A DNA stretch of 64,000 nucleotides from Opisthorchis felineus (lineage: Eukaryota; Platyhelminthes; Trematoda; Opisthorchiida; Opisthorchiidae), in contig SJOL01008757.1 in NCBI GenBank assembly GCA_004794785.1, forward strand, positions 257,667 through 321,666. Direction: 5' to 3'. The position numbers and the translations under genes are program-made. This document shows positions 36,201 through 48,721 of this stretch, in pieces. Under the pieces are notes generated by a model that made no database searches, was not told where the DNA came from, and was given only the letters and a program-made list of their open reading frames with translations. Within the stretch, counting starts at the first letter, position 1, and the number at the start of each line of letters is the position of its first letter.

Positions 36201-39200
36201 ACATGACTGTTTCGGCCGGATGTGACACAAGGGTACTTGAGCTTGGTTAATTCTAGTGACCACCCAGGGACAGAATTGCTTTCTCCTACGCGGACCGACA
36301 AACTGCTTGCAGTTTGACCAACGTAAAATGCTCCGCACGAAAAGTACTAGTACATACAGAAACTCGTGCTGGAACTGGACATTTTGTGCTTCAAACGAAA
36401 CCTGATATCGAGGTTGCAACTGGAACTCAAGCACTGACTGGCAGCCATGTATATCACATCAACAAAATGTAAAAGCCATCTGATGGCGAGTTCACTAACC
36501 GAGTCACCTTTGAATGATAATCTTATGTAGACGCGCTTTTTGCCAAACTGACGTTGTATAGTCCTGCGCTTTATAGATGGCTCTATAGACTCAGGTCATT
36601 CATCTTTTTCCCGAAAAAACAGTGCATTTGTCATTTCAAGTGTCGAGTACGATAGAAATCGCTGGGACCGCATACCGAACATCACCGAACAGTAAAGTTA
36701 AACTCGCTATCAGGGTCTCTGGTTTGCTGAAAATTGGTGCAGTTTGGATGGCACAGCGACCAAAATTCAAGAGGGATTTTCTTTCTGAGGTGCCAATCAG
36801 CATTTTGCTTACCAACCTACGGCAAAACTTACTAGACCGGAACATCTAGAGGATGATGAACTGATTTACAGGTTATCGCAGTCCAGTACCATCAGGCTTT
36901 TCTCTATGCCATAATTTGAGGTATAAATATCCGCTACTGTCGAAGATCAATCAAGAAATTTACACATGGGCAAAGGAGAACACAAAGGTGAACCAGGATT
37001 TTCCAAAACAAATAAGTAAATATCCGAGAAAAGGTACGTTGATTTATCTGAGAGCTACTATTGGTAGATATGCACGCTCTCATGCTTTCGGAGATTTAAA
37101 TTTTTGTTTTGACGGCAGCCTTTGGACATCTGGATGATGGTTGATACCAGTCTCATATTTTTCCGTATTTTTGGCTGTTCAACAATGCACTTGCTGGTGC
37201 AATCTGCGTAAGTTGTAGGTCAAGGTGACTGATGTTTGAGCTTCCGCTTGTTTACAGGTTCCCCTAAGCCCTGTACTATGTTTCAATGAAGCAATGCTCG
37301 CAGACCGATACATCGTAAACAGCAAAACATACAGTGATGTTGAATTTGGAATGAGTGAGCAAAAATCTCTGTTTATAGTGAATCTTCCTTGAGATTTTTT
37401 TTAACTTAATTACAAGTCTGCAAGTGGGCTGTGATTCCACGCTTTTTAGAAGCCTGAATTTCGCCCTCTGTAGCTCAAGATTGCCTAGCACGCAGTACAC
37501 AAGTTCCAACTCATGAGCAAAATTACGAGACCCTATGTTCCAGACAATTTAGGTCACATTCAGAGTATGCACCAGTTGTGTTGCGTCATCCGGTATTCAA
37601 ATCTTATGTGGTACTCCAAGAAGAAAACCAGAGAAGTAATGGTCAGTTCGCATGACAGTTTCGCCTTGGTTTTGTAGCTCCAGTTGGGCTGATTACATCT
37701 CAAACTACCGAAGAATCTCTCAACGGTGCTTGGTGTGTTAATTTGTGTGCACAGTCTGAATTAGTGGAGTGATTTTTACCGGTTCGATTAAAGAACTAGA
37801 CAATATAAAATATCGTAGGGGTATGGAATAGTTTATACTTGTGCGTGTAAATTACGGTTTAGTCACCACTACATCCTACTTGCAACATAAATTGAGCGCG
37901 TGAGACCTAAATATCAAATTTGTTGATAGATTGTTTCGGCTACGGATATTAAACGCTGAATGATTCATGTGTGACCGGACCTAATGAGATGACAAGAGTT
38001 GGTGGAGAAAAACTGCGAATTGGATGTAATAAGTCACAATCTAATTGCTTGTTGGTCAAAAAAGTGATATTGTTTTTCAGGCACAGCCATTACGTCGAAA
38101 ATAGCGCATGCAGCCAGGCATGGGTTATCGTGTTTATACAAGCATGTTCACTTGAGGAATTACGTTTGTCATCAAGTGCTTTTACAAAATGTCGTTTGCT
38201 GTATATCATCTCATCAGTTATTGCGTCCTCTAAATTTTGGTGAGCTCTAGAAATAAGATTTAGTACTTTAGAAAGTTTTTGCAAACAACAATGTGATACA
38301 TGGCCAATGGCCAAGGCAAAACAGGGCATAAGTGAAGCAAGATTTCATTTAATTATTGAATTCTAAAACACAGTAATGTGATATATTGCTGATATCGAGG
38401 AACGAAGCTTGGAGTTTTCATTATTTATATGCATCCATGCAAGCAGGTTTCGGGACATTTATTCAGGTGCGAAACGTGTTTAAGTAGCTGTTGAAATACC
38501 TAGACCATAAGTTGACTACAATAAAAATGCTGCCCATTAAGGATAAGCGTATGAAATTTAGTTAGGCGTTTCAATTTTGCATGTTGAAAAGTTAGCTAGT
38601 TGGTTGGTTAGTTAGCAGAGTTCCTCGTCTGGTTTGATTTTTATTTGTGAGGCATGGCCTGTACGAAGAGGGTTATCCGAAATCTGGAGGGTTTTGTCAC
38701 GAAGTCTCAAGCCTACTGTGAGAGTTTGCCTTCTTGAGATGCCTAATTATGAAATCTAAACAGCATGTATCTGAGACATTTCTGAAGCAGACTAATCATG
38801 GCTCATGAAACAGTCTTCGGGAAGCAAAAATTAAGTCAGCTAGCTTGCAATAGTTTTCTATGCCGCTTAAATGTTCATTTTACCAACTGGTAAAAAAATA
38901 AATGCAGCCACTGGATACTGAGTGGTTTTCTGCTTTTTTCAAAGCCAGCAGACTAATTTTAAGTCCTCTGAATGCAGTAAGGCGTTCATTCACTGTACAC
39001 AAACATAGCATTTCGTAATGCCACAAGTGTGGATCGGCTCAATCACGGTATGGGTGTGGGAACCACTAACACCTTTTTTGGTTCCGCCAAAAAACTTGTT
39101 TCATACACGGCTTCAAAACTTGTGAGACTTGATTTCGAACTCACAAAAAAGATGACTGGTTGCACTCTGGAAGGAGGCGTTCCAGCCTTAACTATTAATG

Positions 39201-41008
39201 ACAGTCGTGCTCGTTGACCGTGTGGTTGTTCCAGTAAATAATCAACTGGGAAGCACAAAAGGTAGTCAGCCAACTTGTCAAATACTAGACCCTATGTTAG
39301 ACTCTGTGTTCTCCTCGTTTTCACCGATCAGTATTAGGCTTTAATAAGGTTTACAAGCTTCGGGAGGCTGATTTTCCGCAGTGACTCAGGATCAGTCAAA
39401 ACAAACGCAGCCCTCTAGTTGATTAGGTGTGCTGCGATATATCGCAAAAACTCGGAATAGTGTCCTCATGTTCAGAACAAAAAGAATATTTGGTTCGCAC
39501 CACTTCTTCCAGGAAGGACCACTCCCTGTTTTGATCTTGTACGTGCATCACATGTTCGTAAAAACAGCTGTTTCGGCATGGACGCAAATAAAAGCATTAA
39601 TAAGGCTGATTCTGTGACCACCATTGCCGATTGTGGGTGCCAATACAATTGCAAAACGAATTCAGCCTTCTACATCAAATAAAACAGCTTGTGGAATGAT
39701 GTAAAAATTGTTGAGATGCTGGATTTATAGAGCTCGTAGAAGAGCCCGTCCTCTGTTCATTAGTCGTCTTGCGATCGCCGCGATTTGGGTTTACTTAACT
39801 CTTCACAGTTGACGTTGTGTGGCACACAGGTTTCAATGATCTCAAGATGCCTACTTTTGGTTGGCGAGTGGTCTGACTTTAGCTTGAAGCATTATAACCA
39901 TCATTTCATCCTCCCCCCATGGTTGCTAAATCGTCCTTTATTTATTCCACGGTGACCGAGGCGAAAATGTTTGCAGATATCACCAGCGCTTGAATAACTT
40001 TCGGTTTATGATGCCTTATCCGACCAGTATGAGCTGCAATCCTGACTGGTTATTCTAGTGACCTTTCTCTGAAGTGTGAGACTAAATCATTTTTTCCGAT
40101 ACTGGCTACTGTTCTCTGTTTGGCTAAAGAGCATGCCTCCTCAGATGTCCATTCCGTCCAATATTATCGCATGTATCAAACTGGTGTGTAGGAGTTTTCA
40201 GAGCTGTGCCTTGGTCATTTACCCGAACCGACTGGTTAGCATCTATTCCGGTGGCATCGAGAAGTGTCCGCTTGTTGTACGGGTGGCTGAGTGGTGGTGT
40301 GTTAAATAGATTTAGATTACAGCTCTTTTGTATTGCATTGGGGTGAAGGTTAATCATGACTGGCACAACCATATGATCCTTAGCTCCTGCGTCTCCAGAA
40401 TCTGCATCTCTGTAAGATCTAGAATATTCATATCATCTTCGCCTCCAGCACTATCTGGTGAAACTTATCATGCGCGCACAAGTGTTTGGTCTGTTGCAGA
40501 GACCGCGTGATCTTCGTTTGAATTTTATGGAGTACTACAAAAGGGCATTTGTGACAAAAAAAATAGGAAGGTAAAGTTCCTGAGTCCGTCTCCGTTTTCA
40601 AAGTGCTAAACCAATGCAAGTCATCCATTGTTGTGAGGCTTGTTGTCGTCTTCTCTATCAGACAGAGTGTTCCAGTTCTTGGGATCTTATTGATCAGCTG
40701 CTGGAAGTGTTCCTGCAACTTCTTCTTTACGGTTGAAAACAATAGGGCCTTGAGAACTCAAACAGTTATACCATTCAATATCACGGGTTTCGCCGGAACT
40801 GAGACACTGCAAGACTTGAGTACATTGGATTCCAGCCTCATGAGGATTTATTACGTATTGCGCCACCAGAATCACCAAACGTTTGGTCGCATTGTAGAAA
40901 GTAACATGAGAGCACTTCAGTGGGGTGAAACGAAAGGTTGCTAAAAACATTCATCTACGAACACGATAAGGCTTTCGATGGTTCCACAAGCCAAACAGCT
41001 TACGCTTA
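33214..41008. other. No gene recognised; one weak exon-like frame at 34941-35114
   Basis: AT-rich DNA. At 34940 an acceptor-like TTCTACTTTCTAG opens a frame that runs to 35321, with a possible GTGTTT donor at 35115. The encoded protein (EDHLNPSKEISFNDLSVRKG...) is unrecognised and may be fortuitous. A + frame near 36029-36250 contains FVDD but nothing else of a reverse transcriptase. Confidence 0.4.
40996..41008. repeat. 13-bp direct repeat, left copy (target site duplication)
   Basis: CAGCTTACGCTTA occurs here and again at 41346-41358, exactly flanking the family D element. The inner CAGC of the right copy may belong to the element's end, so the true duplication could be 9-13 bp. Confidence 0.8.
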
Positions 41009-41345
41009 GCGAAATACAAACATTTGCAAACAAATTTGGTTTTGCGAGAGACCCACCTGGAACCCAGCTGAATCTCTCTTTTGTGATGTTTCCAGGCAAC
41101 TGAATGCGCTGCACTAGGCCGCTTCAGGTTTCAGTTGCTACGATATTCGAGATATTGTGATACATGTATATTCGTACTGCACTACTCATAAGGCTGCTGC
41201 GCCTACCTGATGAGCCCCAAAAAGGGCGAAACCGGTCGTGGACTGTCGAAGAATTTTAAGCAACCTTATGAGTAGTGCATTACGGATATACATGTCTGAC
41301 GACATCTCGAATATCGTAGCAACTGAAACATGAGGCGGCCTGGTG
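41009..41345 (+). mobile_element. Family D element: 337-bp hammerhead-bearing non-coding retroelement, best copy
   Basis: Non-coding element between two copies of CAGCTTACGCTTA. Order: GCGAAATACAAACATTTGCA start; a conserved hairpin at 41046-41078; an inverted-repeat left arm (about 41104-41198, with GTTTCAGTTGCTACGATATT and CGAGAT, then GCACTACTCATAAGG); the hammerhead core (41207-41247); and the right arm (about 41258-41350), the reverse complement of the left. It has no open frame, so it needs enzymes in trans. Length, hammerhead and target duplication resemble schistosome S-alpha SINE-like repeats and the terminal repeats of Penelope-like elements, both known to carry type I hammerheads. 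I cannot tell whether this is a SINE or a solo Penelope terminal repeat. Related copies are at 28069, 31968, 43262 and 63811. Confidence 0.85.
41174..41280 (+). ncRNA. Hammerhead ribozyme (type I topology), intact core
   Basis: Self-cleaving RNA motif. The core is CTGATGA (41207-41213), stem II GCCC/GGGC closed by a CAAAAA loop (41214-41227), GAAA (41228-41231), a short stem III (CGGTC-gtg-GACTG, 41233-41245) and the cleavage triplet GTC (41245-41247), with cleavage predicted after C41247. Stem I is open: C206-G248, T204-A250 and C203-G251 pair near the core, then an internal loop, then a long outer stem pairing GCACTACTCATAAGG with CCTTATGAGTAGTGC. Every invariant core nucleotide is present, including the 10.1-11.1 G-C pair and 15.1-16.1 A-U pair. 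The one oddity is an unpaired C (41232) at the base of stem III, which could slow or misfold it. Cleavage would define RNA ends within the element. Confidence 0.88.
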
Positions 41346-41358
41346 CAGCTTACGCTTA
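41346..41358. repeat. 13-bp direct repeat, right copy (target site duplication)
   Basis: CAGCTTACGCTTA, identical to 40996-41008, directly after the family D right arm. Confidence 0.8.
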
Positions 41359-42015
41359 TCTTTGAAGTTTGTGAGTCAGAACAACAATATAGCAATTCGT
41401 GAAAGACATGCAAGTTAAACGTCATTGCTCCTGCATGTCATACCTTTGTCTTGTCTAAGGAAAGATAAATACCGGTGTCCGTAATACAAATGCAGTGTGA
41501 TATTTGCTGACGTACAACTTGAGGTTGATAGCTATTTGACATCTGCATGCACAAACAGTCTTCTTCGGTTGCCCGTAATAGAGACGCTATATTTAGCGAA
41601 CACATATTTGCCTTGAAAATTCATCCTGAATTCTTTTGCTAGCCCTTTGCATTACTGGAGCACTGCAAAGGAAACAGATTAATTTCCTGATTATATTTCA
41701 AAATCTGCGCTCAACCGGAAATATTGGGAATTTCATATTTTTATTAGGTAGGTTTAATAGTACTTAGTGAAACATAATTCACCTGTGGTATAAACGTGAA
41801 AGAGTCAGGGGGAGAATACTTCCCACTCAAATAATCCGGACTGTCCAGGGAGCCATTTACGTGCAATGTTACGTTTTTTAGATGTGAAATGAACGACACA
41901 GATATTCGTTTCACATAAATATTCAGTCCAATCAGTTCAAGTGTTCTTCAATAAATTGTTGAATTTTGCGGTGTTTATACGTTTTGGATGCGTGTATTTC
42001 CTGGGAGAACAGTTT
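41359..42015. other. No gene recognised
   Basis: AT-rich spacer between the family D element and the mirrored repeat array. Confidence 0.5.
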
Positions 42016-42168
42016 GTTAAGTGTCCAGCGGCTATACTTGTTCCTCTTTGTTAAGTATCCGGTGCTTAAACGTATGGAAGGAAAGGGTGTAATCCGACAC
42101 TTAAAGACCAGAACGAAAGAGATGTAATCCGATACTTAAAGACAGAGAACAATAGGGTGTAATCAACC
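42016..42168. repeat. Mirrored array of about 35-bp repeats
   Basis: Two units carry GTTAAGTGTCC and GTTAAGTATCCGG on the + strand (about 42016-42084). They are followed by two full units and a partial one in the opposite sense: GTGTAATCCGACACTTAAAG, ATGTAATCCGATACTTAAAG and GTGTAATCAACC. Unit length is about 34-35 bp and the units differ by several substitutions. The array is therefore both tandem and palindromic. Confidence 0.7.
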
Positions 42169-43261
42169 ACGAGATTTTTAAGAAACTGGCTCCCTAGGGA
42201 GCACTTACGCGCACGACATGTACGAAAGCTCACGAAAATGGGTTACCTTCGCAGCCTGACTTTTTTGTTACCAAACTGCAGCATCAACATTTAGTTCTAT
42301 TCGCTTTTATGTAGAATAAACCGCAGAATAACACGGCTGACAGGTCGTGCGTATTTGGAAAATATTAACAGAGCAGTGAATTCTTTGTTGCTTTGCATGC
42401 CCTTCTTCTTGATATCACGCCCATTGGCATTTTCGTGCTCCTTACAGTTCGTATCACTGATGCACGCTTTTCATTAATCCTTACGTCAGGCTGGTGATGT
42501 TGCATTGAGAAGCCCTTCTGGCCCCTGCAATTAGCAATATTTTTAGCCATACAGGAGACAAATATGGCGGTACATTGATTGAATATCCTTAACAACCGGT
42601 AGGTTGGTGACAGTTGTAACATAACTCAGCACTTTGGTTTCACTCTTTCTACACAAGTGAGGTCTATTTTGTCGTGAGTATAAGATGAACGGTTTACCGT
42701 AATGAACCACACGTTGCTGCACAGACGGGTGTAGACTGTGCCCCTTCCACTATTTGGTGTGCATAGTATTTTGCTGTCTCACCCACTGTCGCAACTCATA
42801 CAATGAAACCAGTTTCATTATTTTTTGCCTTTGATTAGATTATCACACTCTTCCAATTTGCCATCCATTGATTTATATAACCTTGCTTTTAAATTGTATT
42901 TTGGAGTTCGTTCTGAGACCACACATCCCATGATCCATCGTAAACATTAATTGTAACGTTTGACCCACTTGCTGCCCTCCTACCTGAGTCGGTCTTCTCT
43001 GAAATTTGACCGTCCATTTCTCCCTTAGTCCCATTAGTTTGATCTTATCAAGCATTAGGTTGTCTTCATAATCCTTGTATTCAGAAACTTTTTTAAATCA
43101 CCACATAATGGTTGCAAAACAGGATGGATATCAGTACATGTGACAGTGCATTTGAAGGACGTGATAAAATGTGAGAGAATACTAAATGCGCGAATTACCT
43201 CCATTAACTCAGTTAATTTTTCTGGAGGTAGGTCGTTGGAAAATAACTTTTCATTTCTGGT
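42169..43261. other. No gene recognised
   Basis: Nothing beyond short, unrecognised open frames. A loosely similar AGGGAGC(C/A)..TTACG(T/C)GC motif at about 41848 and 42196 may be another direct repeat. Confidence 0.45.
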
Positions 43262-43485
43262 GGAATATACTCACTTTGCAAAATTACGTGACGTCACTAG
43301 AATAGTTAGTTAAATCCCAGCCAAATTTCTCGTTTATGATTTTGTTAAATTGAATGTGGTGCACCACGCCGCCTCATGTTTCAGTTGGCACAATATCCGA
43401 TATATCGCAGCATATTTTCTTGGCGGAACATGCTACTCATAGAAGGATTGTGCCCACCTAATGGGCTGCAAGAGTGGTGGTGTAG
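43262..43485 (+). mobile_element. Family D element, degenerate copy
   Basis: It starts GGAATATACTCACTTTGCA, keeps TTTCTCGTTTATGAT, GCCGCCTCATGTTTCAGTTG and ACATGCTACTCATAGAAGG, and has a hammerhead relic CTAATGG (43458-43464) followed by GCTGCAAGAGTGGTGG. Loss of CTGATGA and GAAA makes it catalytically dead. No clear right arm follows. Confidence 0.75.
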
Positions 43486-46400
43486 TCTATGAAAAAAACA
43501 GTTCATGCGGTTTTACTGTGTAATTATGACAGCGTTAACTTCAGGACATGAGATGAAGTTGGGATCTATACAGGCTAATCCTGAGAGCACTGCTGTTATA
43601 AAGGTTTGCGCTCTCCAGGTCGAAAGCACTTGAGTCATTCGTCGGATAAGCTTTTAATATCTGTTAATTCCGTCTCTGGCCTGAGCCACAAATGGTTAGT
43701 GGTCCTTACATTATTTAGCCTGTGTTCGGTGCCGCATAACCTCAAGGCATCTGCACGTTAACAAAGTCGATTTGGTTAGCGTTTTTAAATTCACTTCAAG
43801 GAGAACATATACCAGGCAGAAAATAGCAACAAATTGTATAAAGTTATTGACCGCCGTCGATAGAAAAACTAATGACTCATCTCACCGAATAGAACTGTGG
43901 TGTTTAAACAATAAATTAAATGTTCTGACAGCCAACAACCCTTAAATACTGCTGTTGATCAATTGCGGAGTACGTTAGAGTGTACCATGAAGATAATGCT
44001 GAGGGAAGGATAGCAACTTCAAAAGAATGTTCCCAGAGAACTCTTAGTCAATTAAATGTAGAAGTATTTTACTGAAATCTCAATGTAAAAAAGTGTCACG
44101 TGATAACTTTGCCGTCATATTAGTTAAAGAATCTGCCACTGGATGTATGATCCAGAGAAGGTAGGTTGAATTATCGTTGTATAGAGTACCCTTGTTTAAC
44201 GCAGAACTACACTTGAAACAACGAGTGTTGTGGCCAGTTTACTGAGCATAATAACTTTAAGTTAGACCTTCTCAGCATTTTCTGCTTTTCTCAACTTCAC
44301 TTGCTCGACGAAAAGAAGCACAAATACAGATCAAGTAAGCAGGCTGACTCGTTGACAGTTTCGCCAGTATTTTTTCCTGATGCTATTGAAGTGGTTGCCC
44401 TTTATGCGACACATATACTAATTCCCACACCATAACTGTTTGACGAGGATGATCAGAAATAGTTACCCTTCCGAAATGCAGCTCAAAACAGCGTCCTATC
44501 GGAAAATTGTTCGGATTGCTTCAAAGAAGGAGACTTCATATTGAGGGTGTACACAGCACCAGTTTCGGTCCTACGTAATAATTATTGTGAGCGGTCTGAC
44601 TCAAGGAAAATCAGCAGTGTTATTTTTATCATTGAGCCAAATGACGCATCCAACTATATTTATGTTACGATGTGCCTCACGATCGTTACAAAAAACCAGA
44701 CGATGTTATCCATAATGTAATGGTTTCATCTGGATAGTCTGTTGTTCTACTACGCGGTTGGCATGGTAGCAGAGATAATATAGAAAAGAATGTCATCAAA
44801 ATTCCGATTGTTGAAGGCTCATTCTCAAACTATGTCAACCTGTATGTGGCAACGAAGTGGTGTGTAACGGCAGTGCAAAACGCTGACGGGACAAAATCAC
44901 TGGCTGATTGTGACTAGAGAGGACTTTTTAAGTCCATGAACGCACGTAAACAGTTGCCTTTGAGGGCATAGTTGCGGGCGCCTCGAAACAACATATGACC
45001 CAGAAGGCACTGTTGTGCTACTCTGAACCAACCAGAAAATTCCGACGGATACTGTACGGTTTATTCAGTTACTTGAAAGCTTAACTCGATGGCTCATTGC
45101 TAGGATTTTTAAAGTTTGAAAGGGAGCCATATGATTTAGAAAGTGAGGTATTTCTTCTCAGAACACGTTATTGGTTACCCTATGCATCTCCTCTATTAGT
45201 CGAAAATTACATCATAGAAGAACGCAGTAAGCTTCTTCGCCCAAAGTAGCCTAATCGTTTTGCTTCATTTGGCTGCTACCTCGGAAACATATAGGGTTTG
45301 TCGTGAAAAATAACGTGGAGCTTAGCAGAGCAGTTCCTTATGGGCATCCATCCTTCGCGCCAAACCGGTTTAAAGTGTCCTTCTCAAATGTTCTATCTAA
45401 CAGTGCTTTTCAACGTGCAGTCACACCCTAACACTATTGCTGCCGTCAACGCGCATGATAGAGTCCTTTGCGTTATCGAGTGTGGAACCTGTGTTACTCC
45501 ATCTTTTGTCTAATTTTACCAACTTAGTCTAACAGAATAGCCTAGCTACTGAACTGAGCGAATGGAAAGTCAGTGTGCCGGATAAATACCTACCTTGGAT
45601 GATGACTGAGTAGGTTGCAGTAAATGAGCAACCACCGGAAAAAGCCTGCTAAGGAGAGACCTAGAAGAAGCGATTTCTGCAAAGCTAGGGCACTTTCCCA
45701 TCTGATGAATTCAACAGCGCACCTAACAGGAGTCTACGTATGTCGCAGATAAACATGTGTGGCTTTCACGATCAACAGTGCAGACGTTTGTATTTCGCGT
45801 TGTGTTATACGAAATAAAACAGGAAAGCACAGTCGAGCGACGCAACAAGGAAGCTCACGCTAACCTGCGTTAAATCAATCGATTAAAGCGTATTTGTGAC
45901 TTACATAAACATGCCCTAAGGGATAGCATTCATAAGTATAGGCTTTTAGATTGCAGCAGGTGTGCACTGAGGCGGCCGTTTCAAATGAAAAGTCAACTTG
46001 TGAGACCAGCGTTCTTTCTTTGATCTAATATGAAGAGAGTGTTTCGTATCAATCAAGAACCGCGTAAAACACAACCTTATTCAAAGAGCAAACAGTAAAC
46101 TTGCGCAGTGCACAGTAAGCCGTAATCTGAAATCTCACCGACTTTGAATGATGTGCTTAACAAAGTCGTTGACAGAATTCATGACGGAATCTACTTGACC
46201 AAGGAGGGAGGAAAGCACACCTGGGCAGCCGACCAAAATACGGTAGCTACTTATGTGGCTGAGTTTGGGTACTCAAGTCCAAAAATCCCTTCCTGGCCGG
46301 AAAAAAATGTAAAGAGCGTCAGAACATTGCGGATGGTAGACTTGCTGTTCCTATTTAAGCTGAGCCTCAGAACATTTAGGTTAGTCAACAAAATTTCTTT

Positions 46401-48721
46401 ACTGAACTCTTGAACCCCCTAGCAGTTTATGTAATCATCGTTCGGACAAGTGTGGGAAAATATCCGAAAACGATGACTGCTCAATCGGTTTCAAGGGTTT
46501 TCTTACTAGATCAACATACCTATGGAGTAATTCACTTGTTCTAAATACGTTCATGTAGCGCCATTCCTCTGTAATGGACAACTGGTCAGTGATTGTCATC
46601 TACTTTGATAAGACCTAAAACCTGTTAAACCACCATCTGATGGATTTCACCACTGAAATACTTTTTGAACAGGTTAATGGCAAAGGTAGATATGACACTG
46701 TTGGTTTGCTTTTCGTTTTTTCTGCAATCCATTAGTAGACGAGGCACACATCTTTGTGTTAGTAGTCGAGGTACACAGAGTACTTTGCCAGGTAAGTAGT
46801 TTTTCTTGGTTTTCAATCATTTAAACAACTAACTTGTACTGAGCTGTTGCTCATCAGTCTCCATCATAGAAATGTGGAATGATAACATACGGCGGCCTAC
46901 TGAAGACTAGACAAATACGTTAAAAGTAATACTTTATTGGGTGAGTACGGATGTTGCACGCTAGATGGGTCTATGTACTGACATTGTCCCCAATGTCCAT
47001 TTTGCTGCTGAACTTACTCTGGTCCCAACCTCTTTTTAACTTATCAAAAGCCATGATAAGTGCTTTTGGTAAATGATTGCTATAAAGTTCAAATGGATTA
47101 CCATCATTTTTATCCCCTCATGAATTTTGACGCACAGAAACCTTAAACCTGATGGTCTAATGGTAGACTTGCCCTTAGAGTTTATGATCATTTTGTCAAC
47201 TCTCAGCAAGTGCACTTTTTGGGACAAAACTACCAAACGACCAAAATGCCTAATTTTGTTAACCTAAATCAATTACTAATTTTGCAGTTCATTCTAAAGC
47301 TGGATGTTTCAACATACAAACAGGATTCAAATGTACATTGAGCAATAAGAATCACCCTCACTAACGTCGCATAATTAGGCTCGAAATTCGACTACACTTT
47401 CGGTAGGTTCGACCGACCCCACCACATTTTATCCTACCTCCAAGTGATGTGGCGACTAAAATTTTTCTTCTGTACAATTTCAGCTAAATGCATTTAAGTG
47501 TGATCATTTTTATACCCCAGGCGAAAACGCTGAGAGTTTGGCTAAATTTCTGCTGAACCTAACGTCTTGTGGTTGTCAGTAAAAAGTTGGTCATGTGATT
47601 TTGTCTTCGCAGTTGATGGTATCGAATAAACGATGGCTTACGAATGCATTTACGATAGTGAAACTGGACGGGTTTCGGATAACAGGCAGGAAATTTGATT
47701 CTTCCAGATTGAGGAAAAACTACGTATTGATGAAGATAACCAAAGACATTTTAAGAATCAGGCATCACTGGTAATTGTAGCCCCGGGTTGAGGAAAACTT
47801 GCTCTTTAAAACGCGATTACTTGTTTCTTCGAATAAAGGAAAGAGCACATCAGATAAGGTCGCGCGCGTCCACACCAGTAGCCTTGTATACTCCCCAGCA
47901 GTTATCGTCCCCAATGCGTCTCACACGGACAAAATTCGCCCCGGTTCTGCTGAAGTCTTTAATATTTATTCTTTCGGCTTTTTACATGAAATTCAAGCGA
48001 TAATAACCAATGCTGGTTTAACGGTCCTTACAATGCCACCGCTGCTGCTGATGTATAAACAAAAGTTTGTAGTTTGCTGAGATTAGTGGTCCACTAGTTG
48101 CTCTTTATTTCTGGAGATCTAAAGGATAGTTTTAAACCCTCACGTCATTCACTGTCCTGTTCGATACGTCTCACCGGATGTTTTTGTGTTTTGTTTTAAG
48201 ATTACTTTGAATAGTACAACCGTCGTTTGATTTCTGGTTAAAATTGTTACGAAAAATTTTACAGGTCCAGCTCTTTACGTTGGCGTATGTTGGCGTAAAA
48301 ATGCATCGGTTGGCAAAATGTTTATTGGAAAAATTATAGCAATATTGATATCCCAGATCAGGAATCTGTTGATCAGTTTGCAGTTAGAGTATATACTTGC
48401 ATGCCTCCCACATGAAGGCCCTCGTCCATTTCTGGTGAAGTCATTTTGGTTGGTACACACTAAAAGTGCAAAGCACCGGATTAGAGTTCCAAATGGACGA
48501 ACATACTCACGCCTGAGTGACGTGATCATCTTTTTCCCGACAACCCGAACTGCAACCCAGTAAATGTCCTGGTTGTATCGAGCGATTGAATTGCCTGTCC
48601 GGATTTCCCAGCCCGAGAGCGCCACAGACAACTGAAACCTGATTAGCAGATTTTGATTTATTATGTGCGCTTGTGGGATACGTAGAAACCACCTTCACAC
48701 CACGCTGGTTTGGACAAATTT
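43486..48721. other. No gene recognised; possible decayed coding sequence around 45700-46320
   Basis: Around 46144-46320 the composition and frame look protein-coding (NKVVDRIHDGIYLTKEGG followed by KHTWAADQN), but no start, splice site or known domain accompanies it. It may be a relic of a mobile element. The remainder is AT-rich with short frames only. Confidence 0.4.

Noticed and set aside
36185..36205. FVDD in an open frame, possible reverse transcriptase motif C
   Set aside because: No motif A, B or D around it; the frame is short and otherwise unlike an RT.
45702..45708. CTGATGA (also on the - strand at 28327-28333, 38211-38217 and 62494-62500), possible hammerheads
   Set aside because: None is followed by a stem II and GAAA at the required distance.
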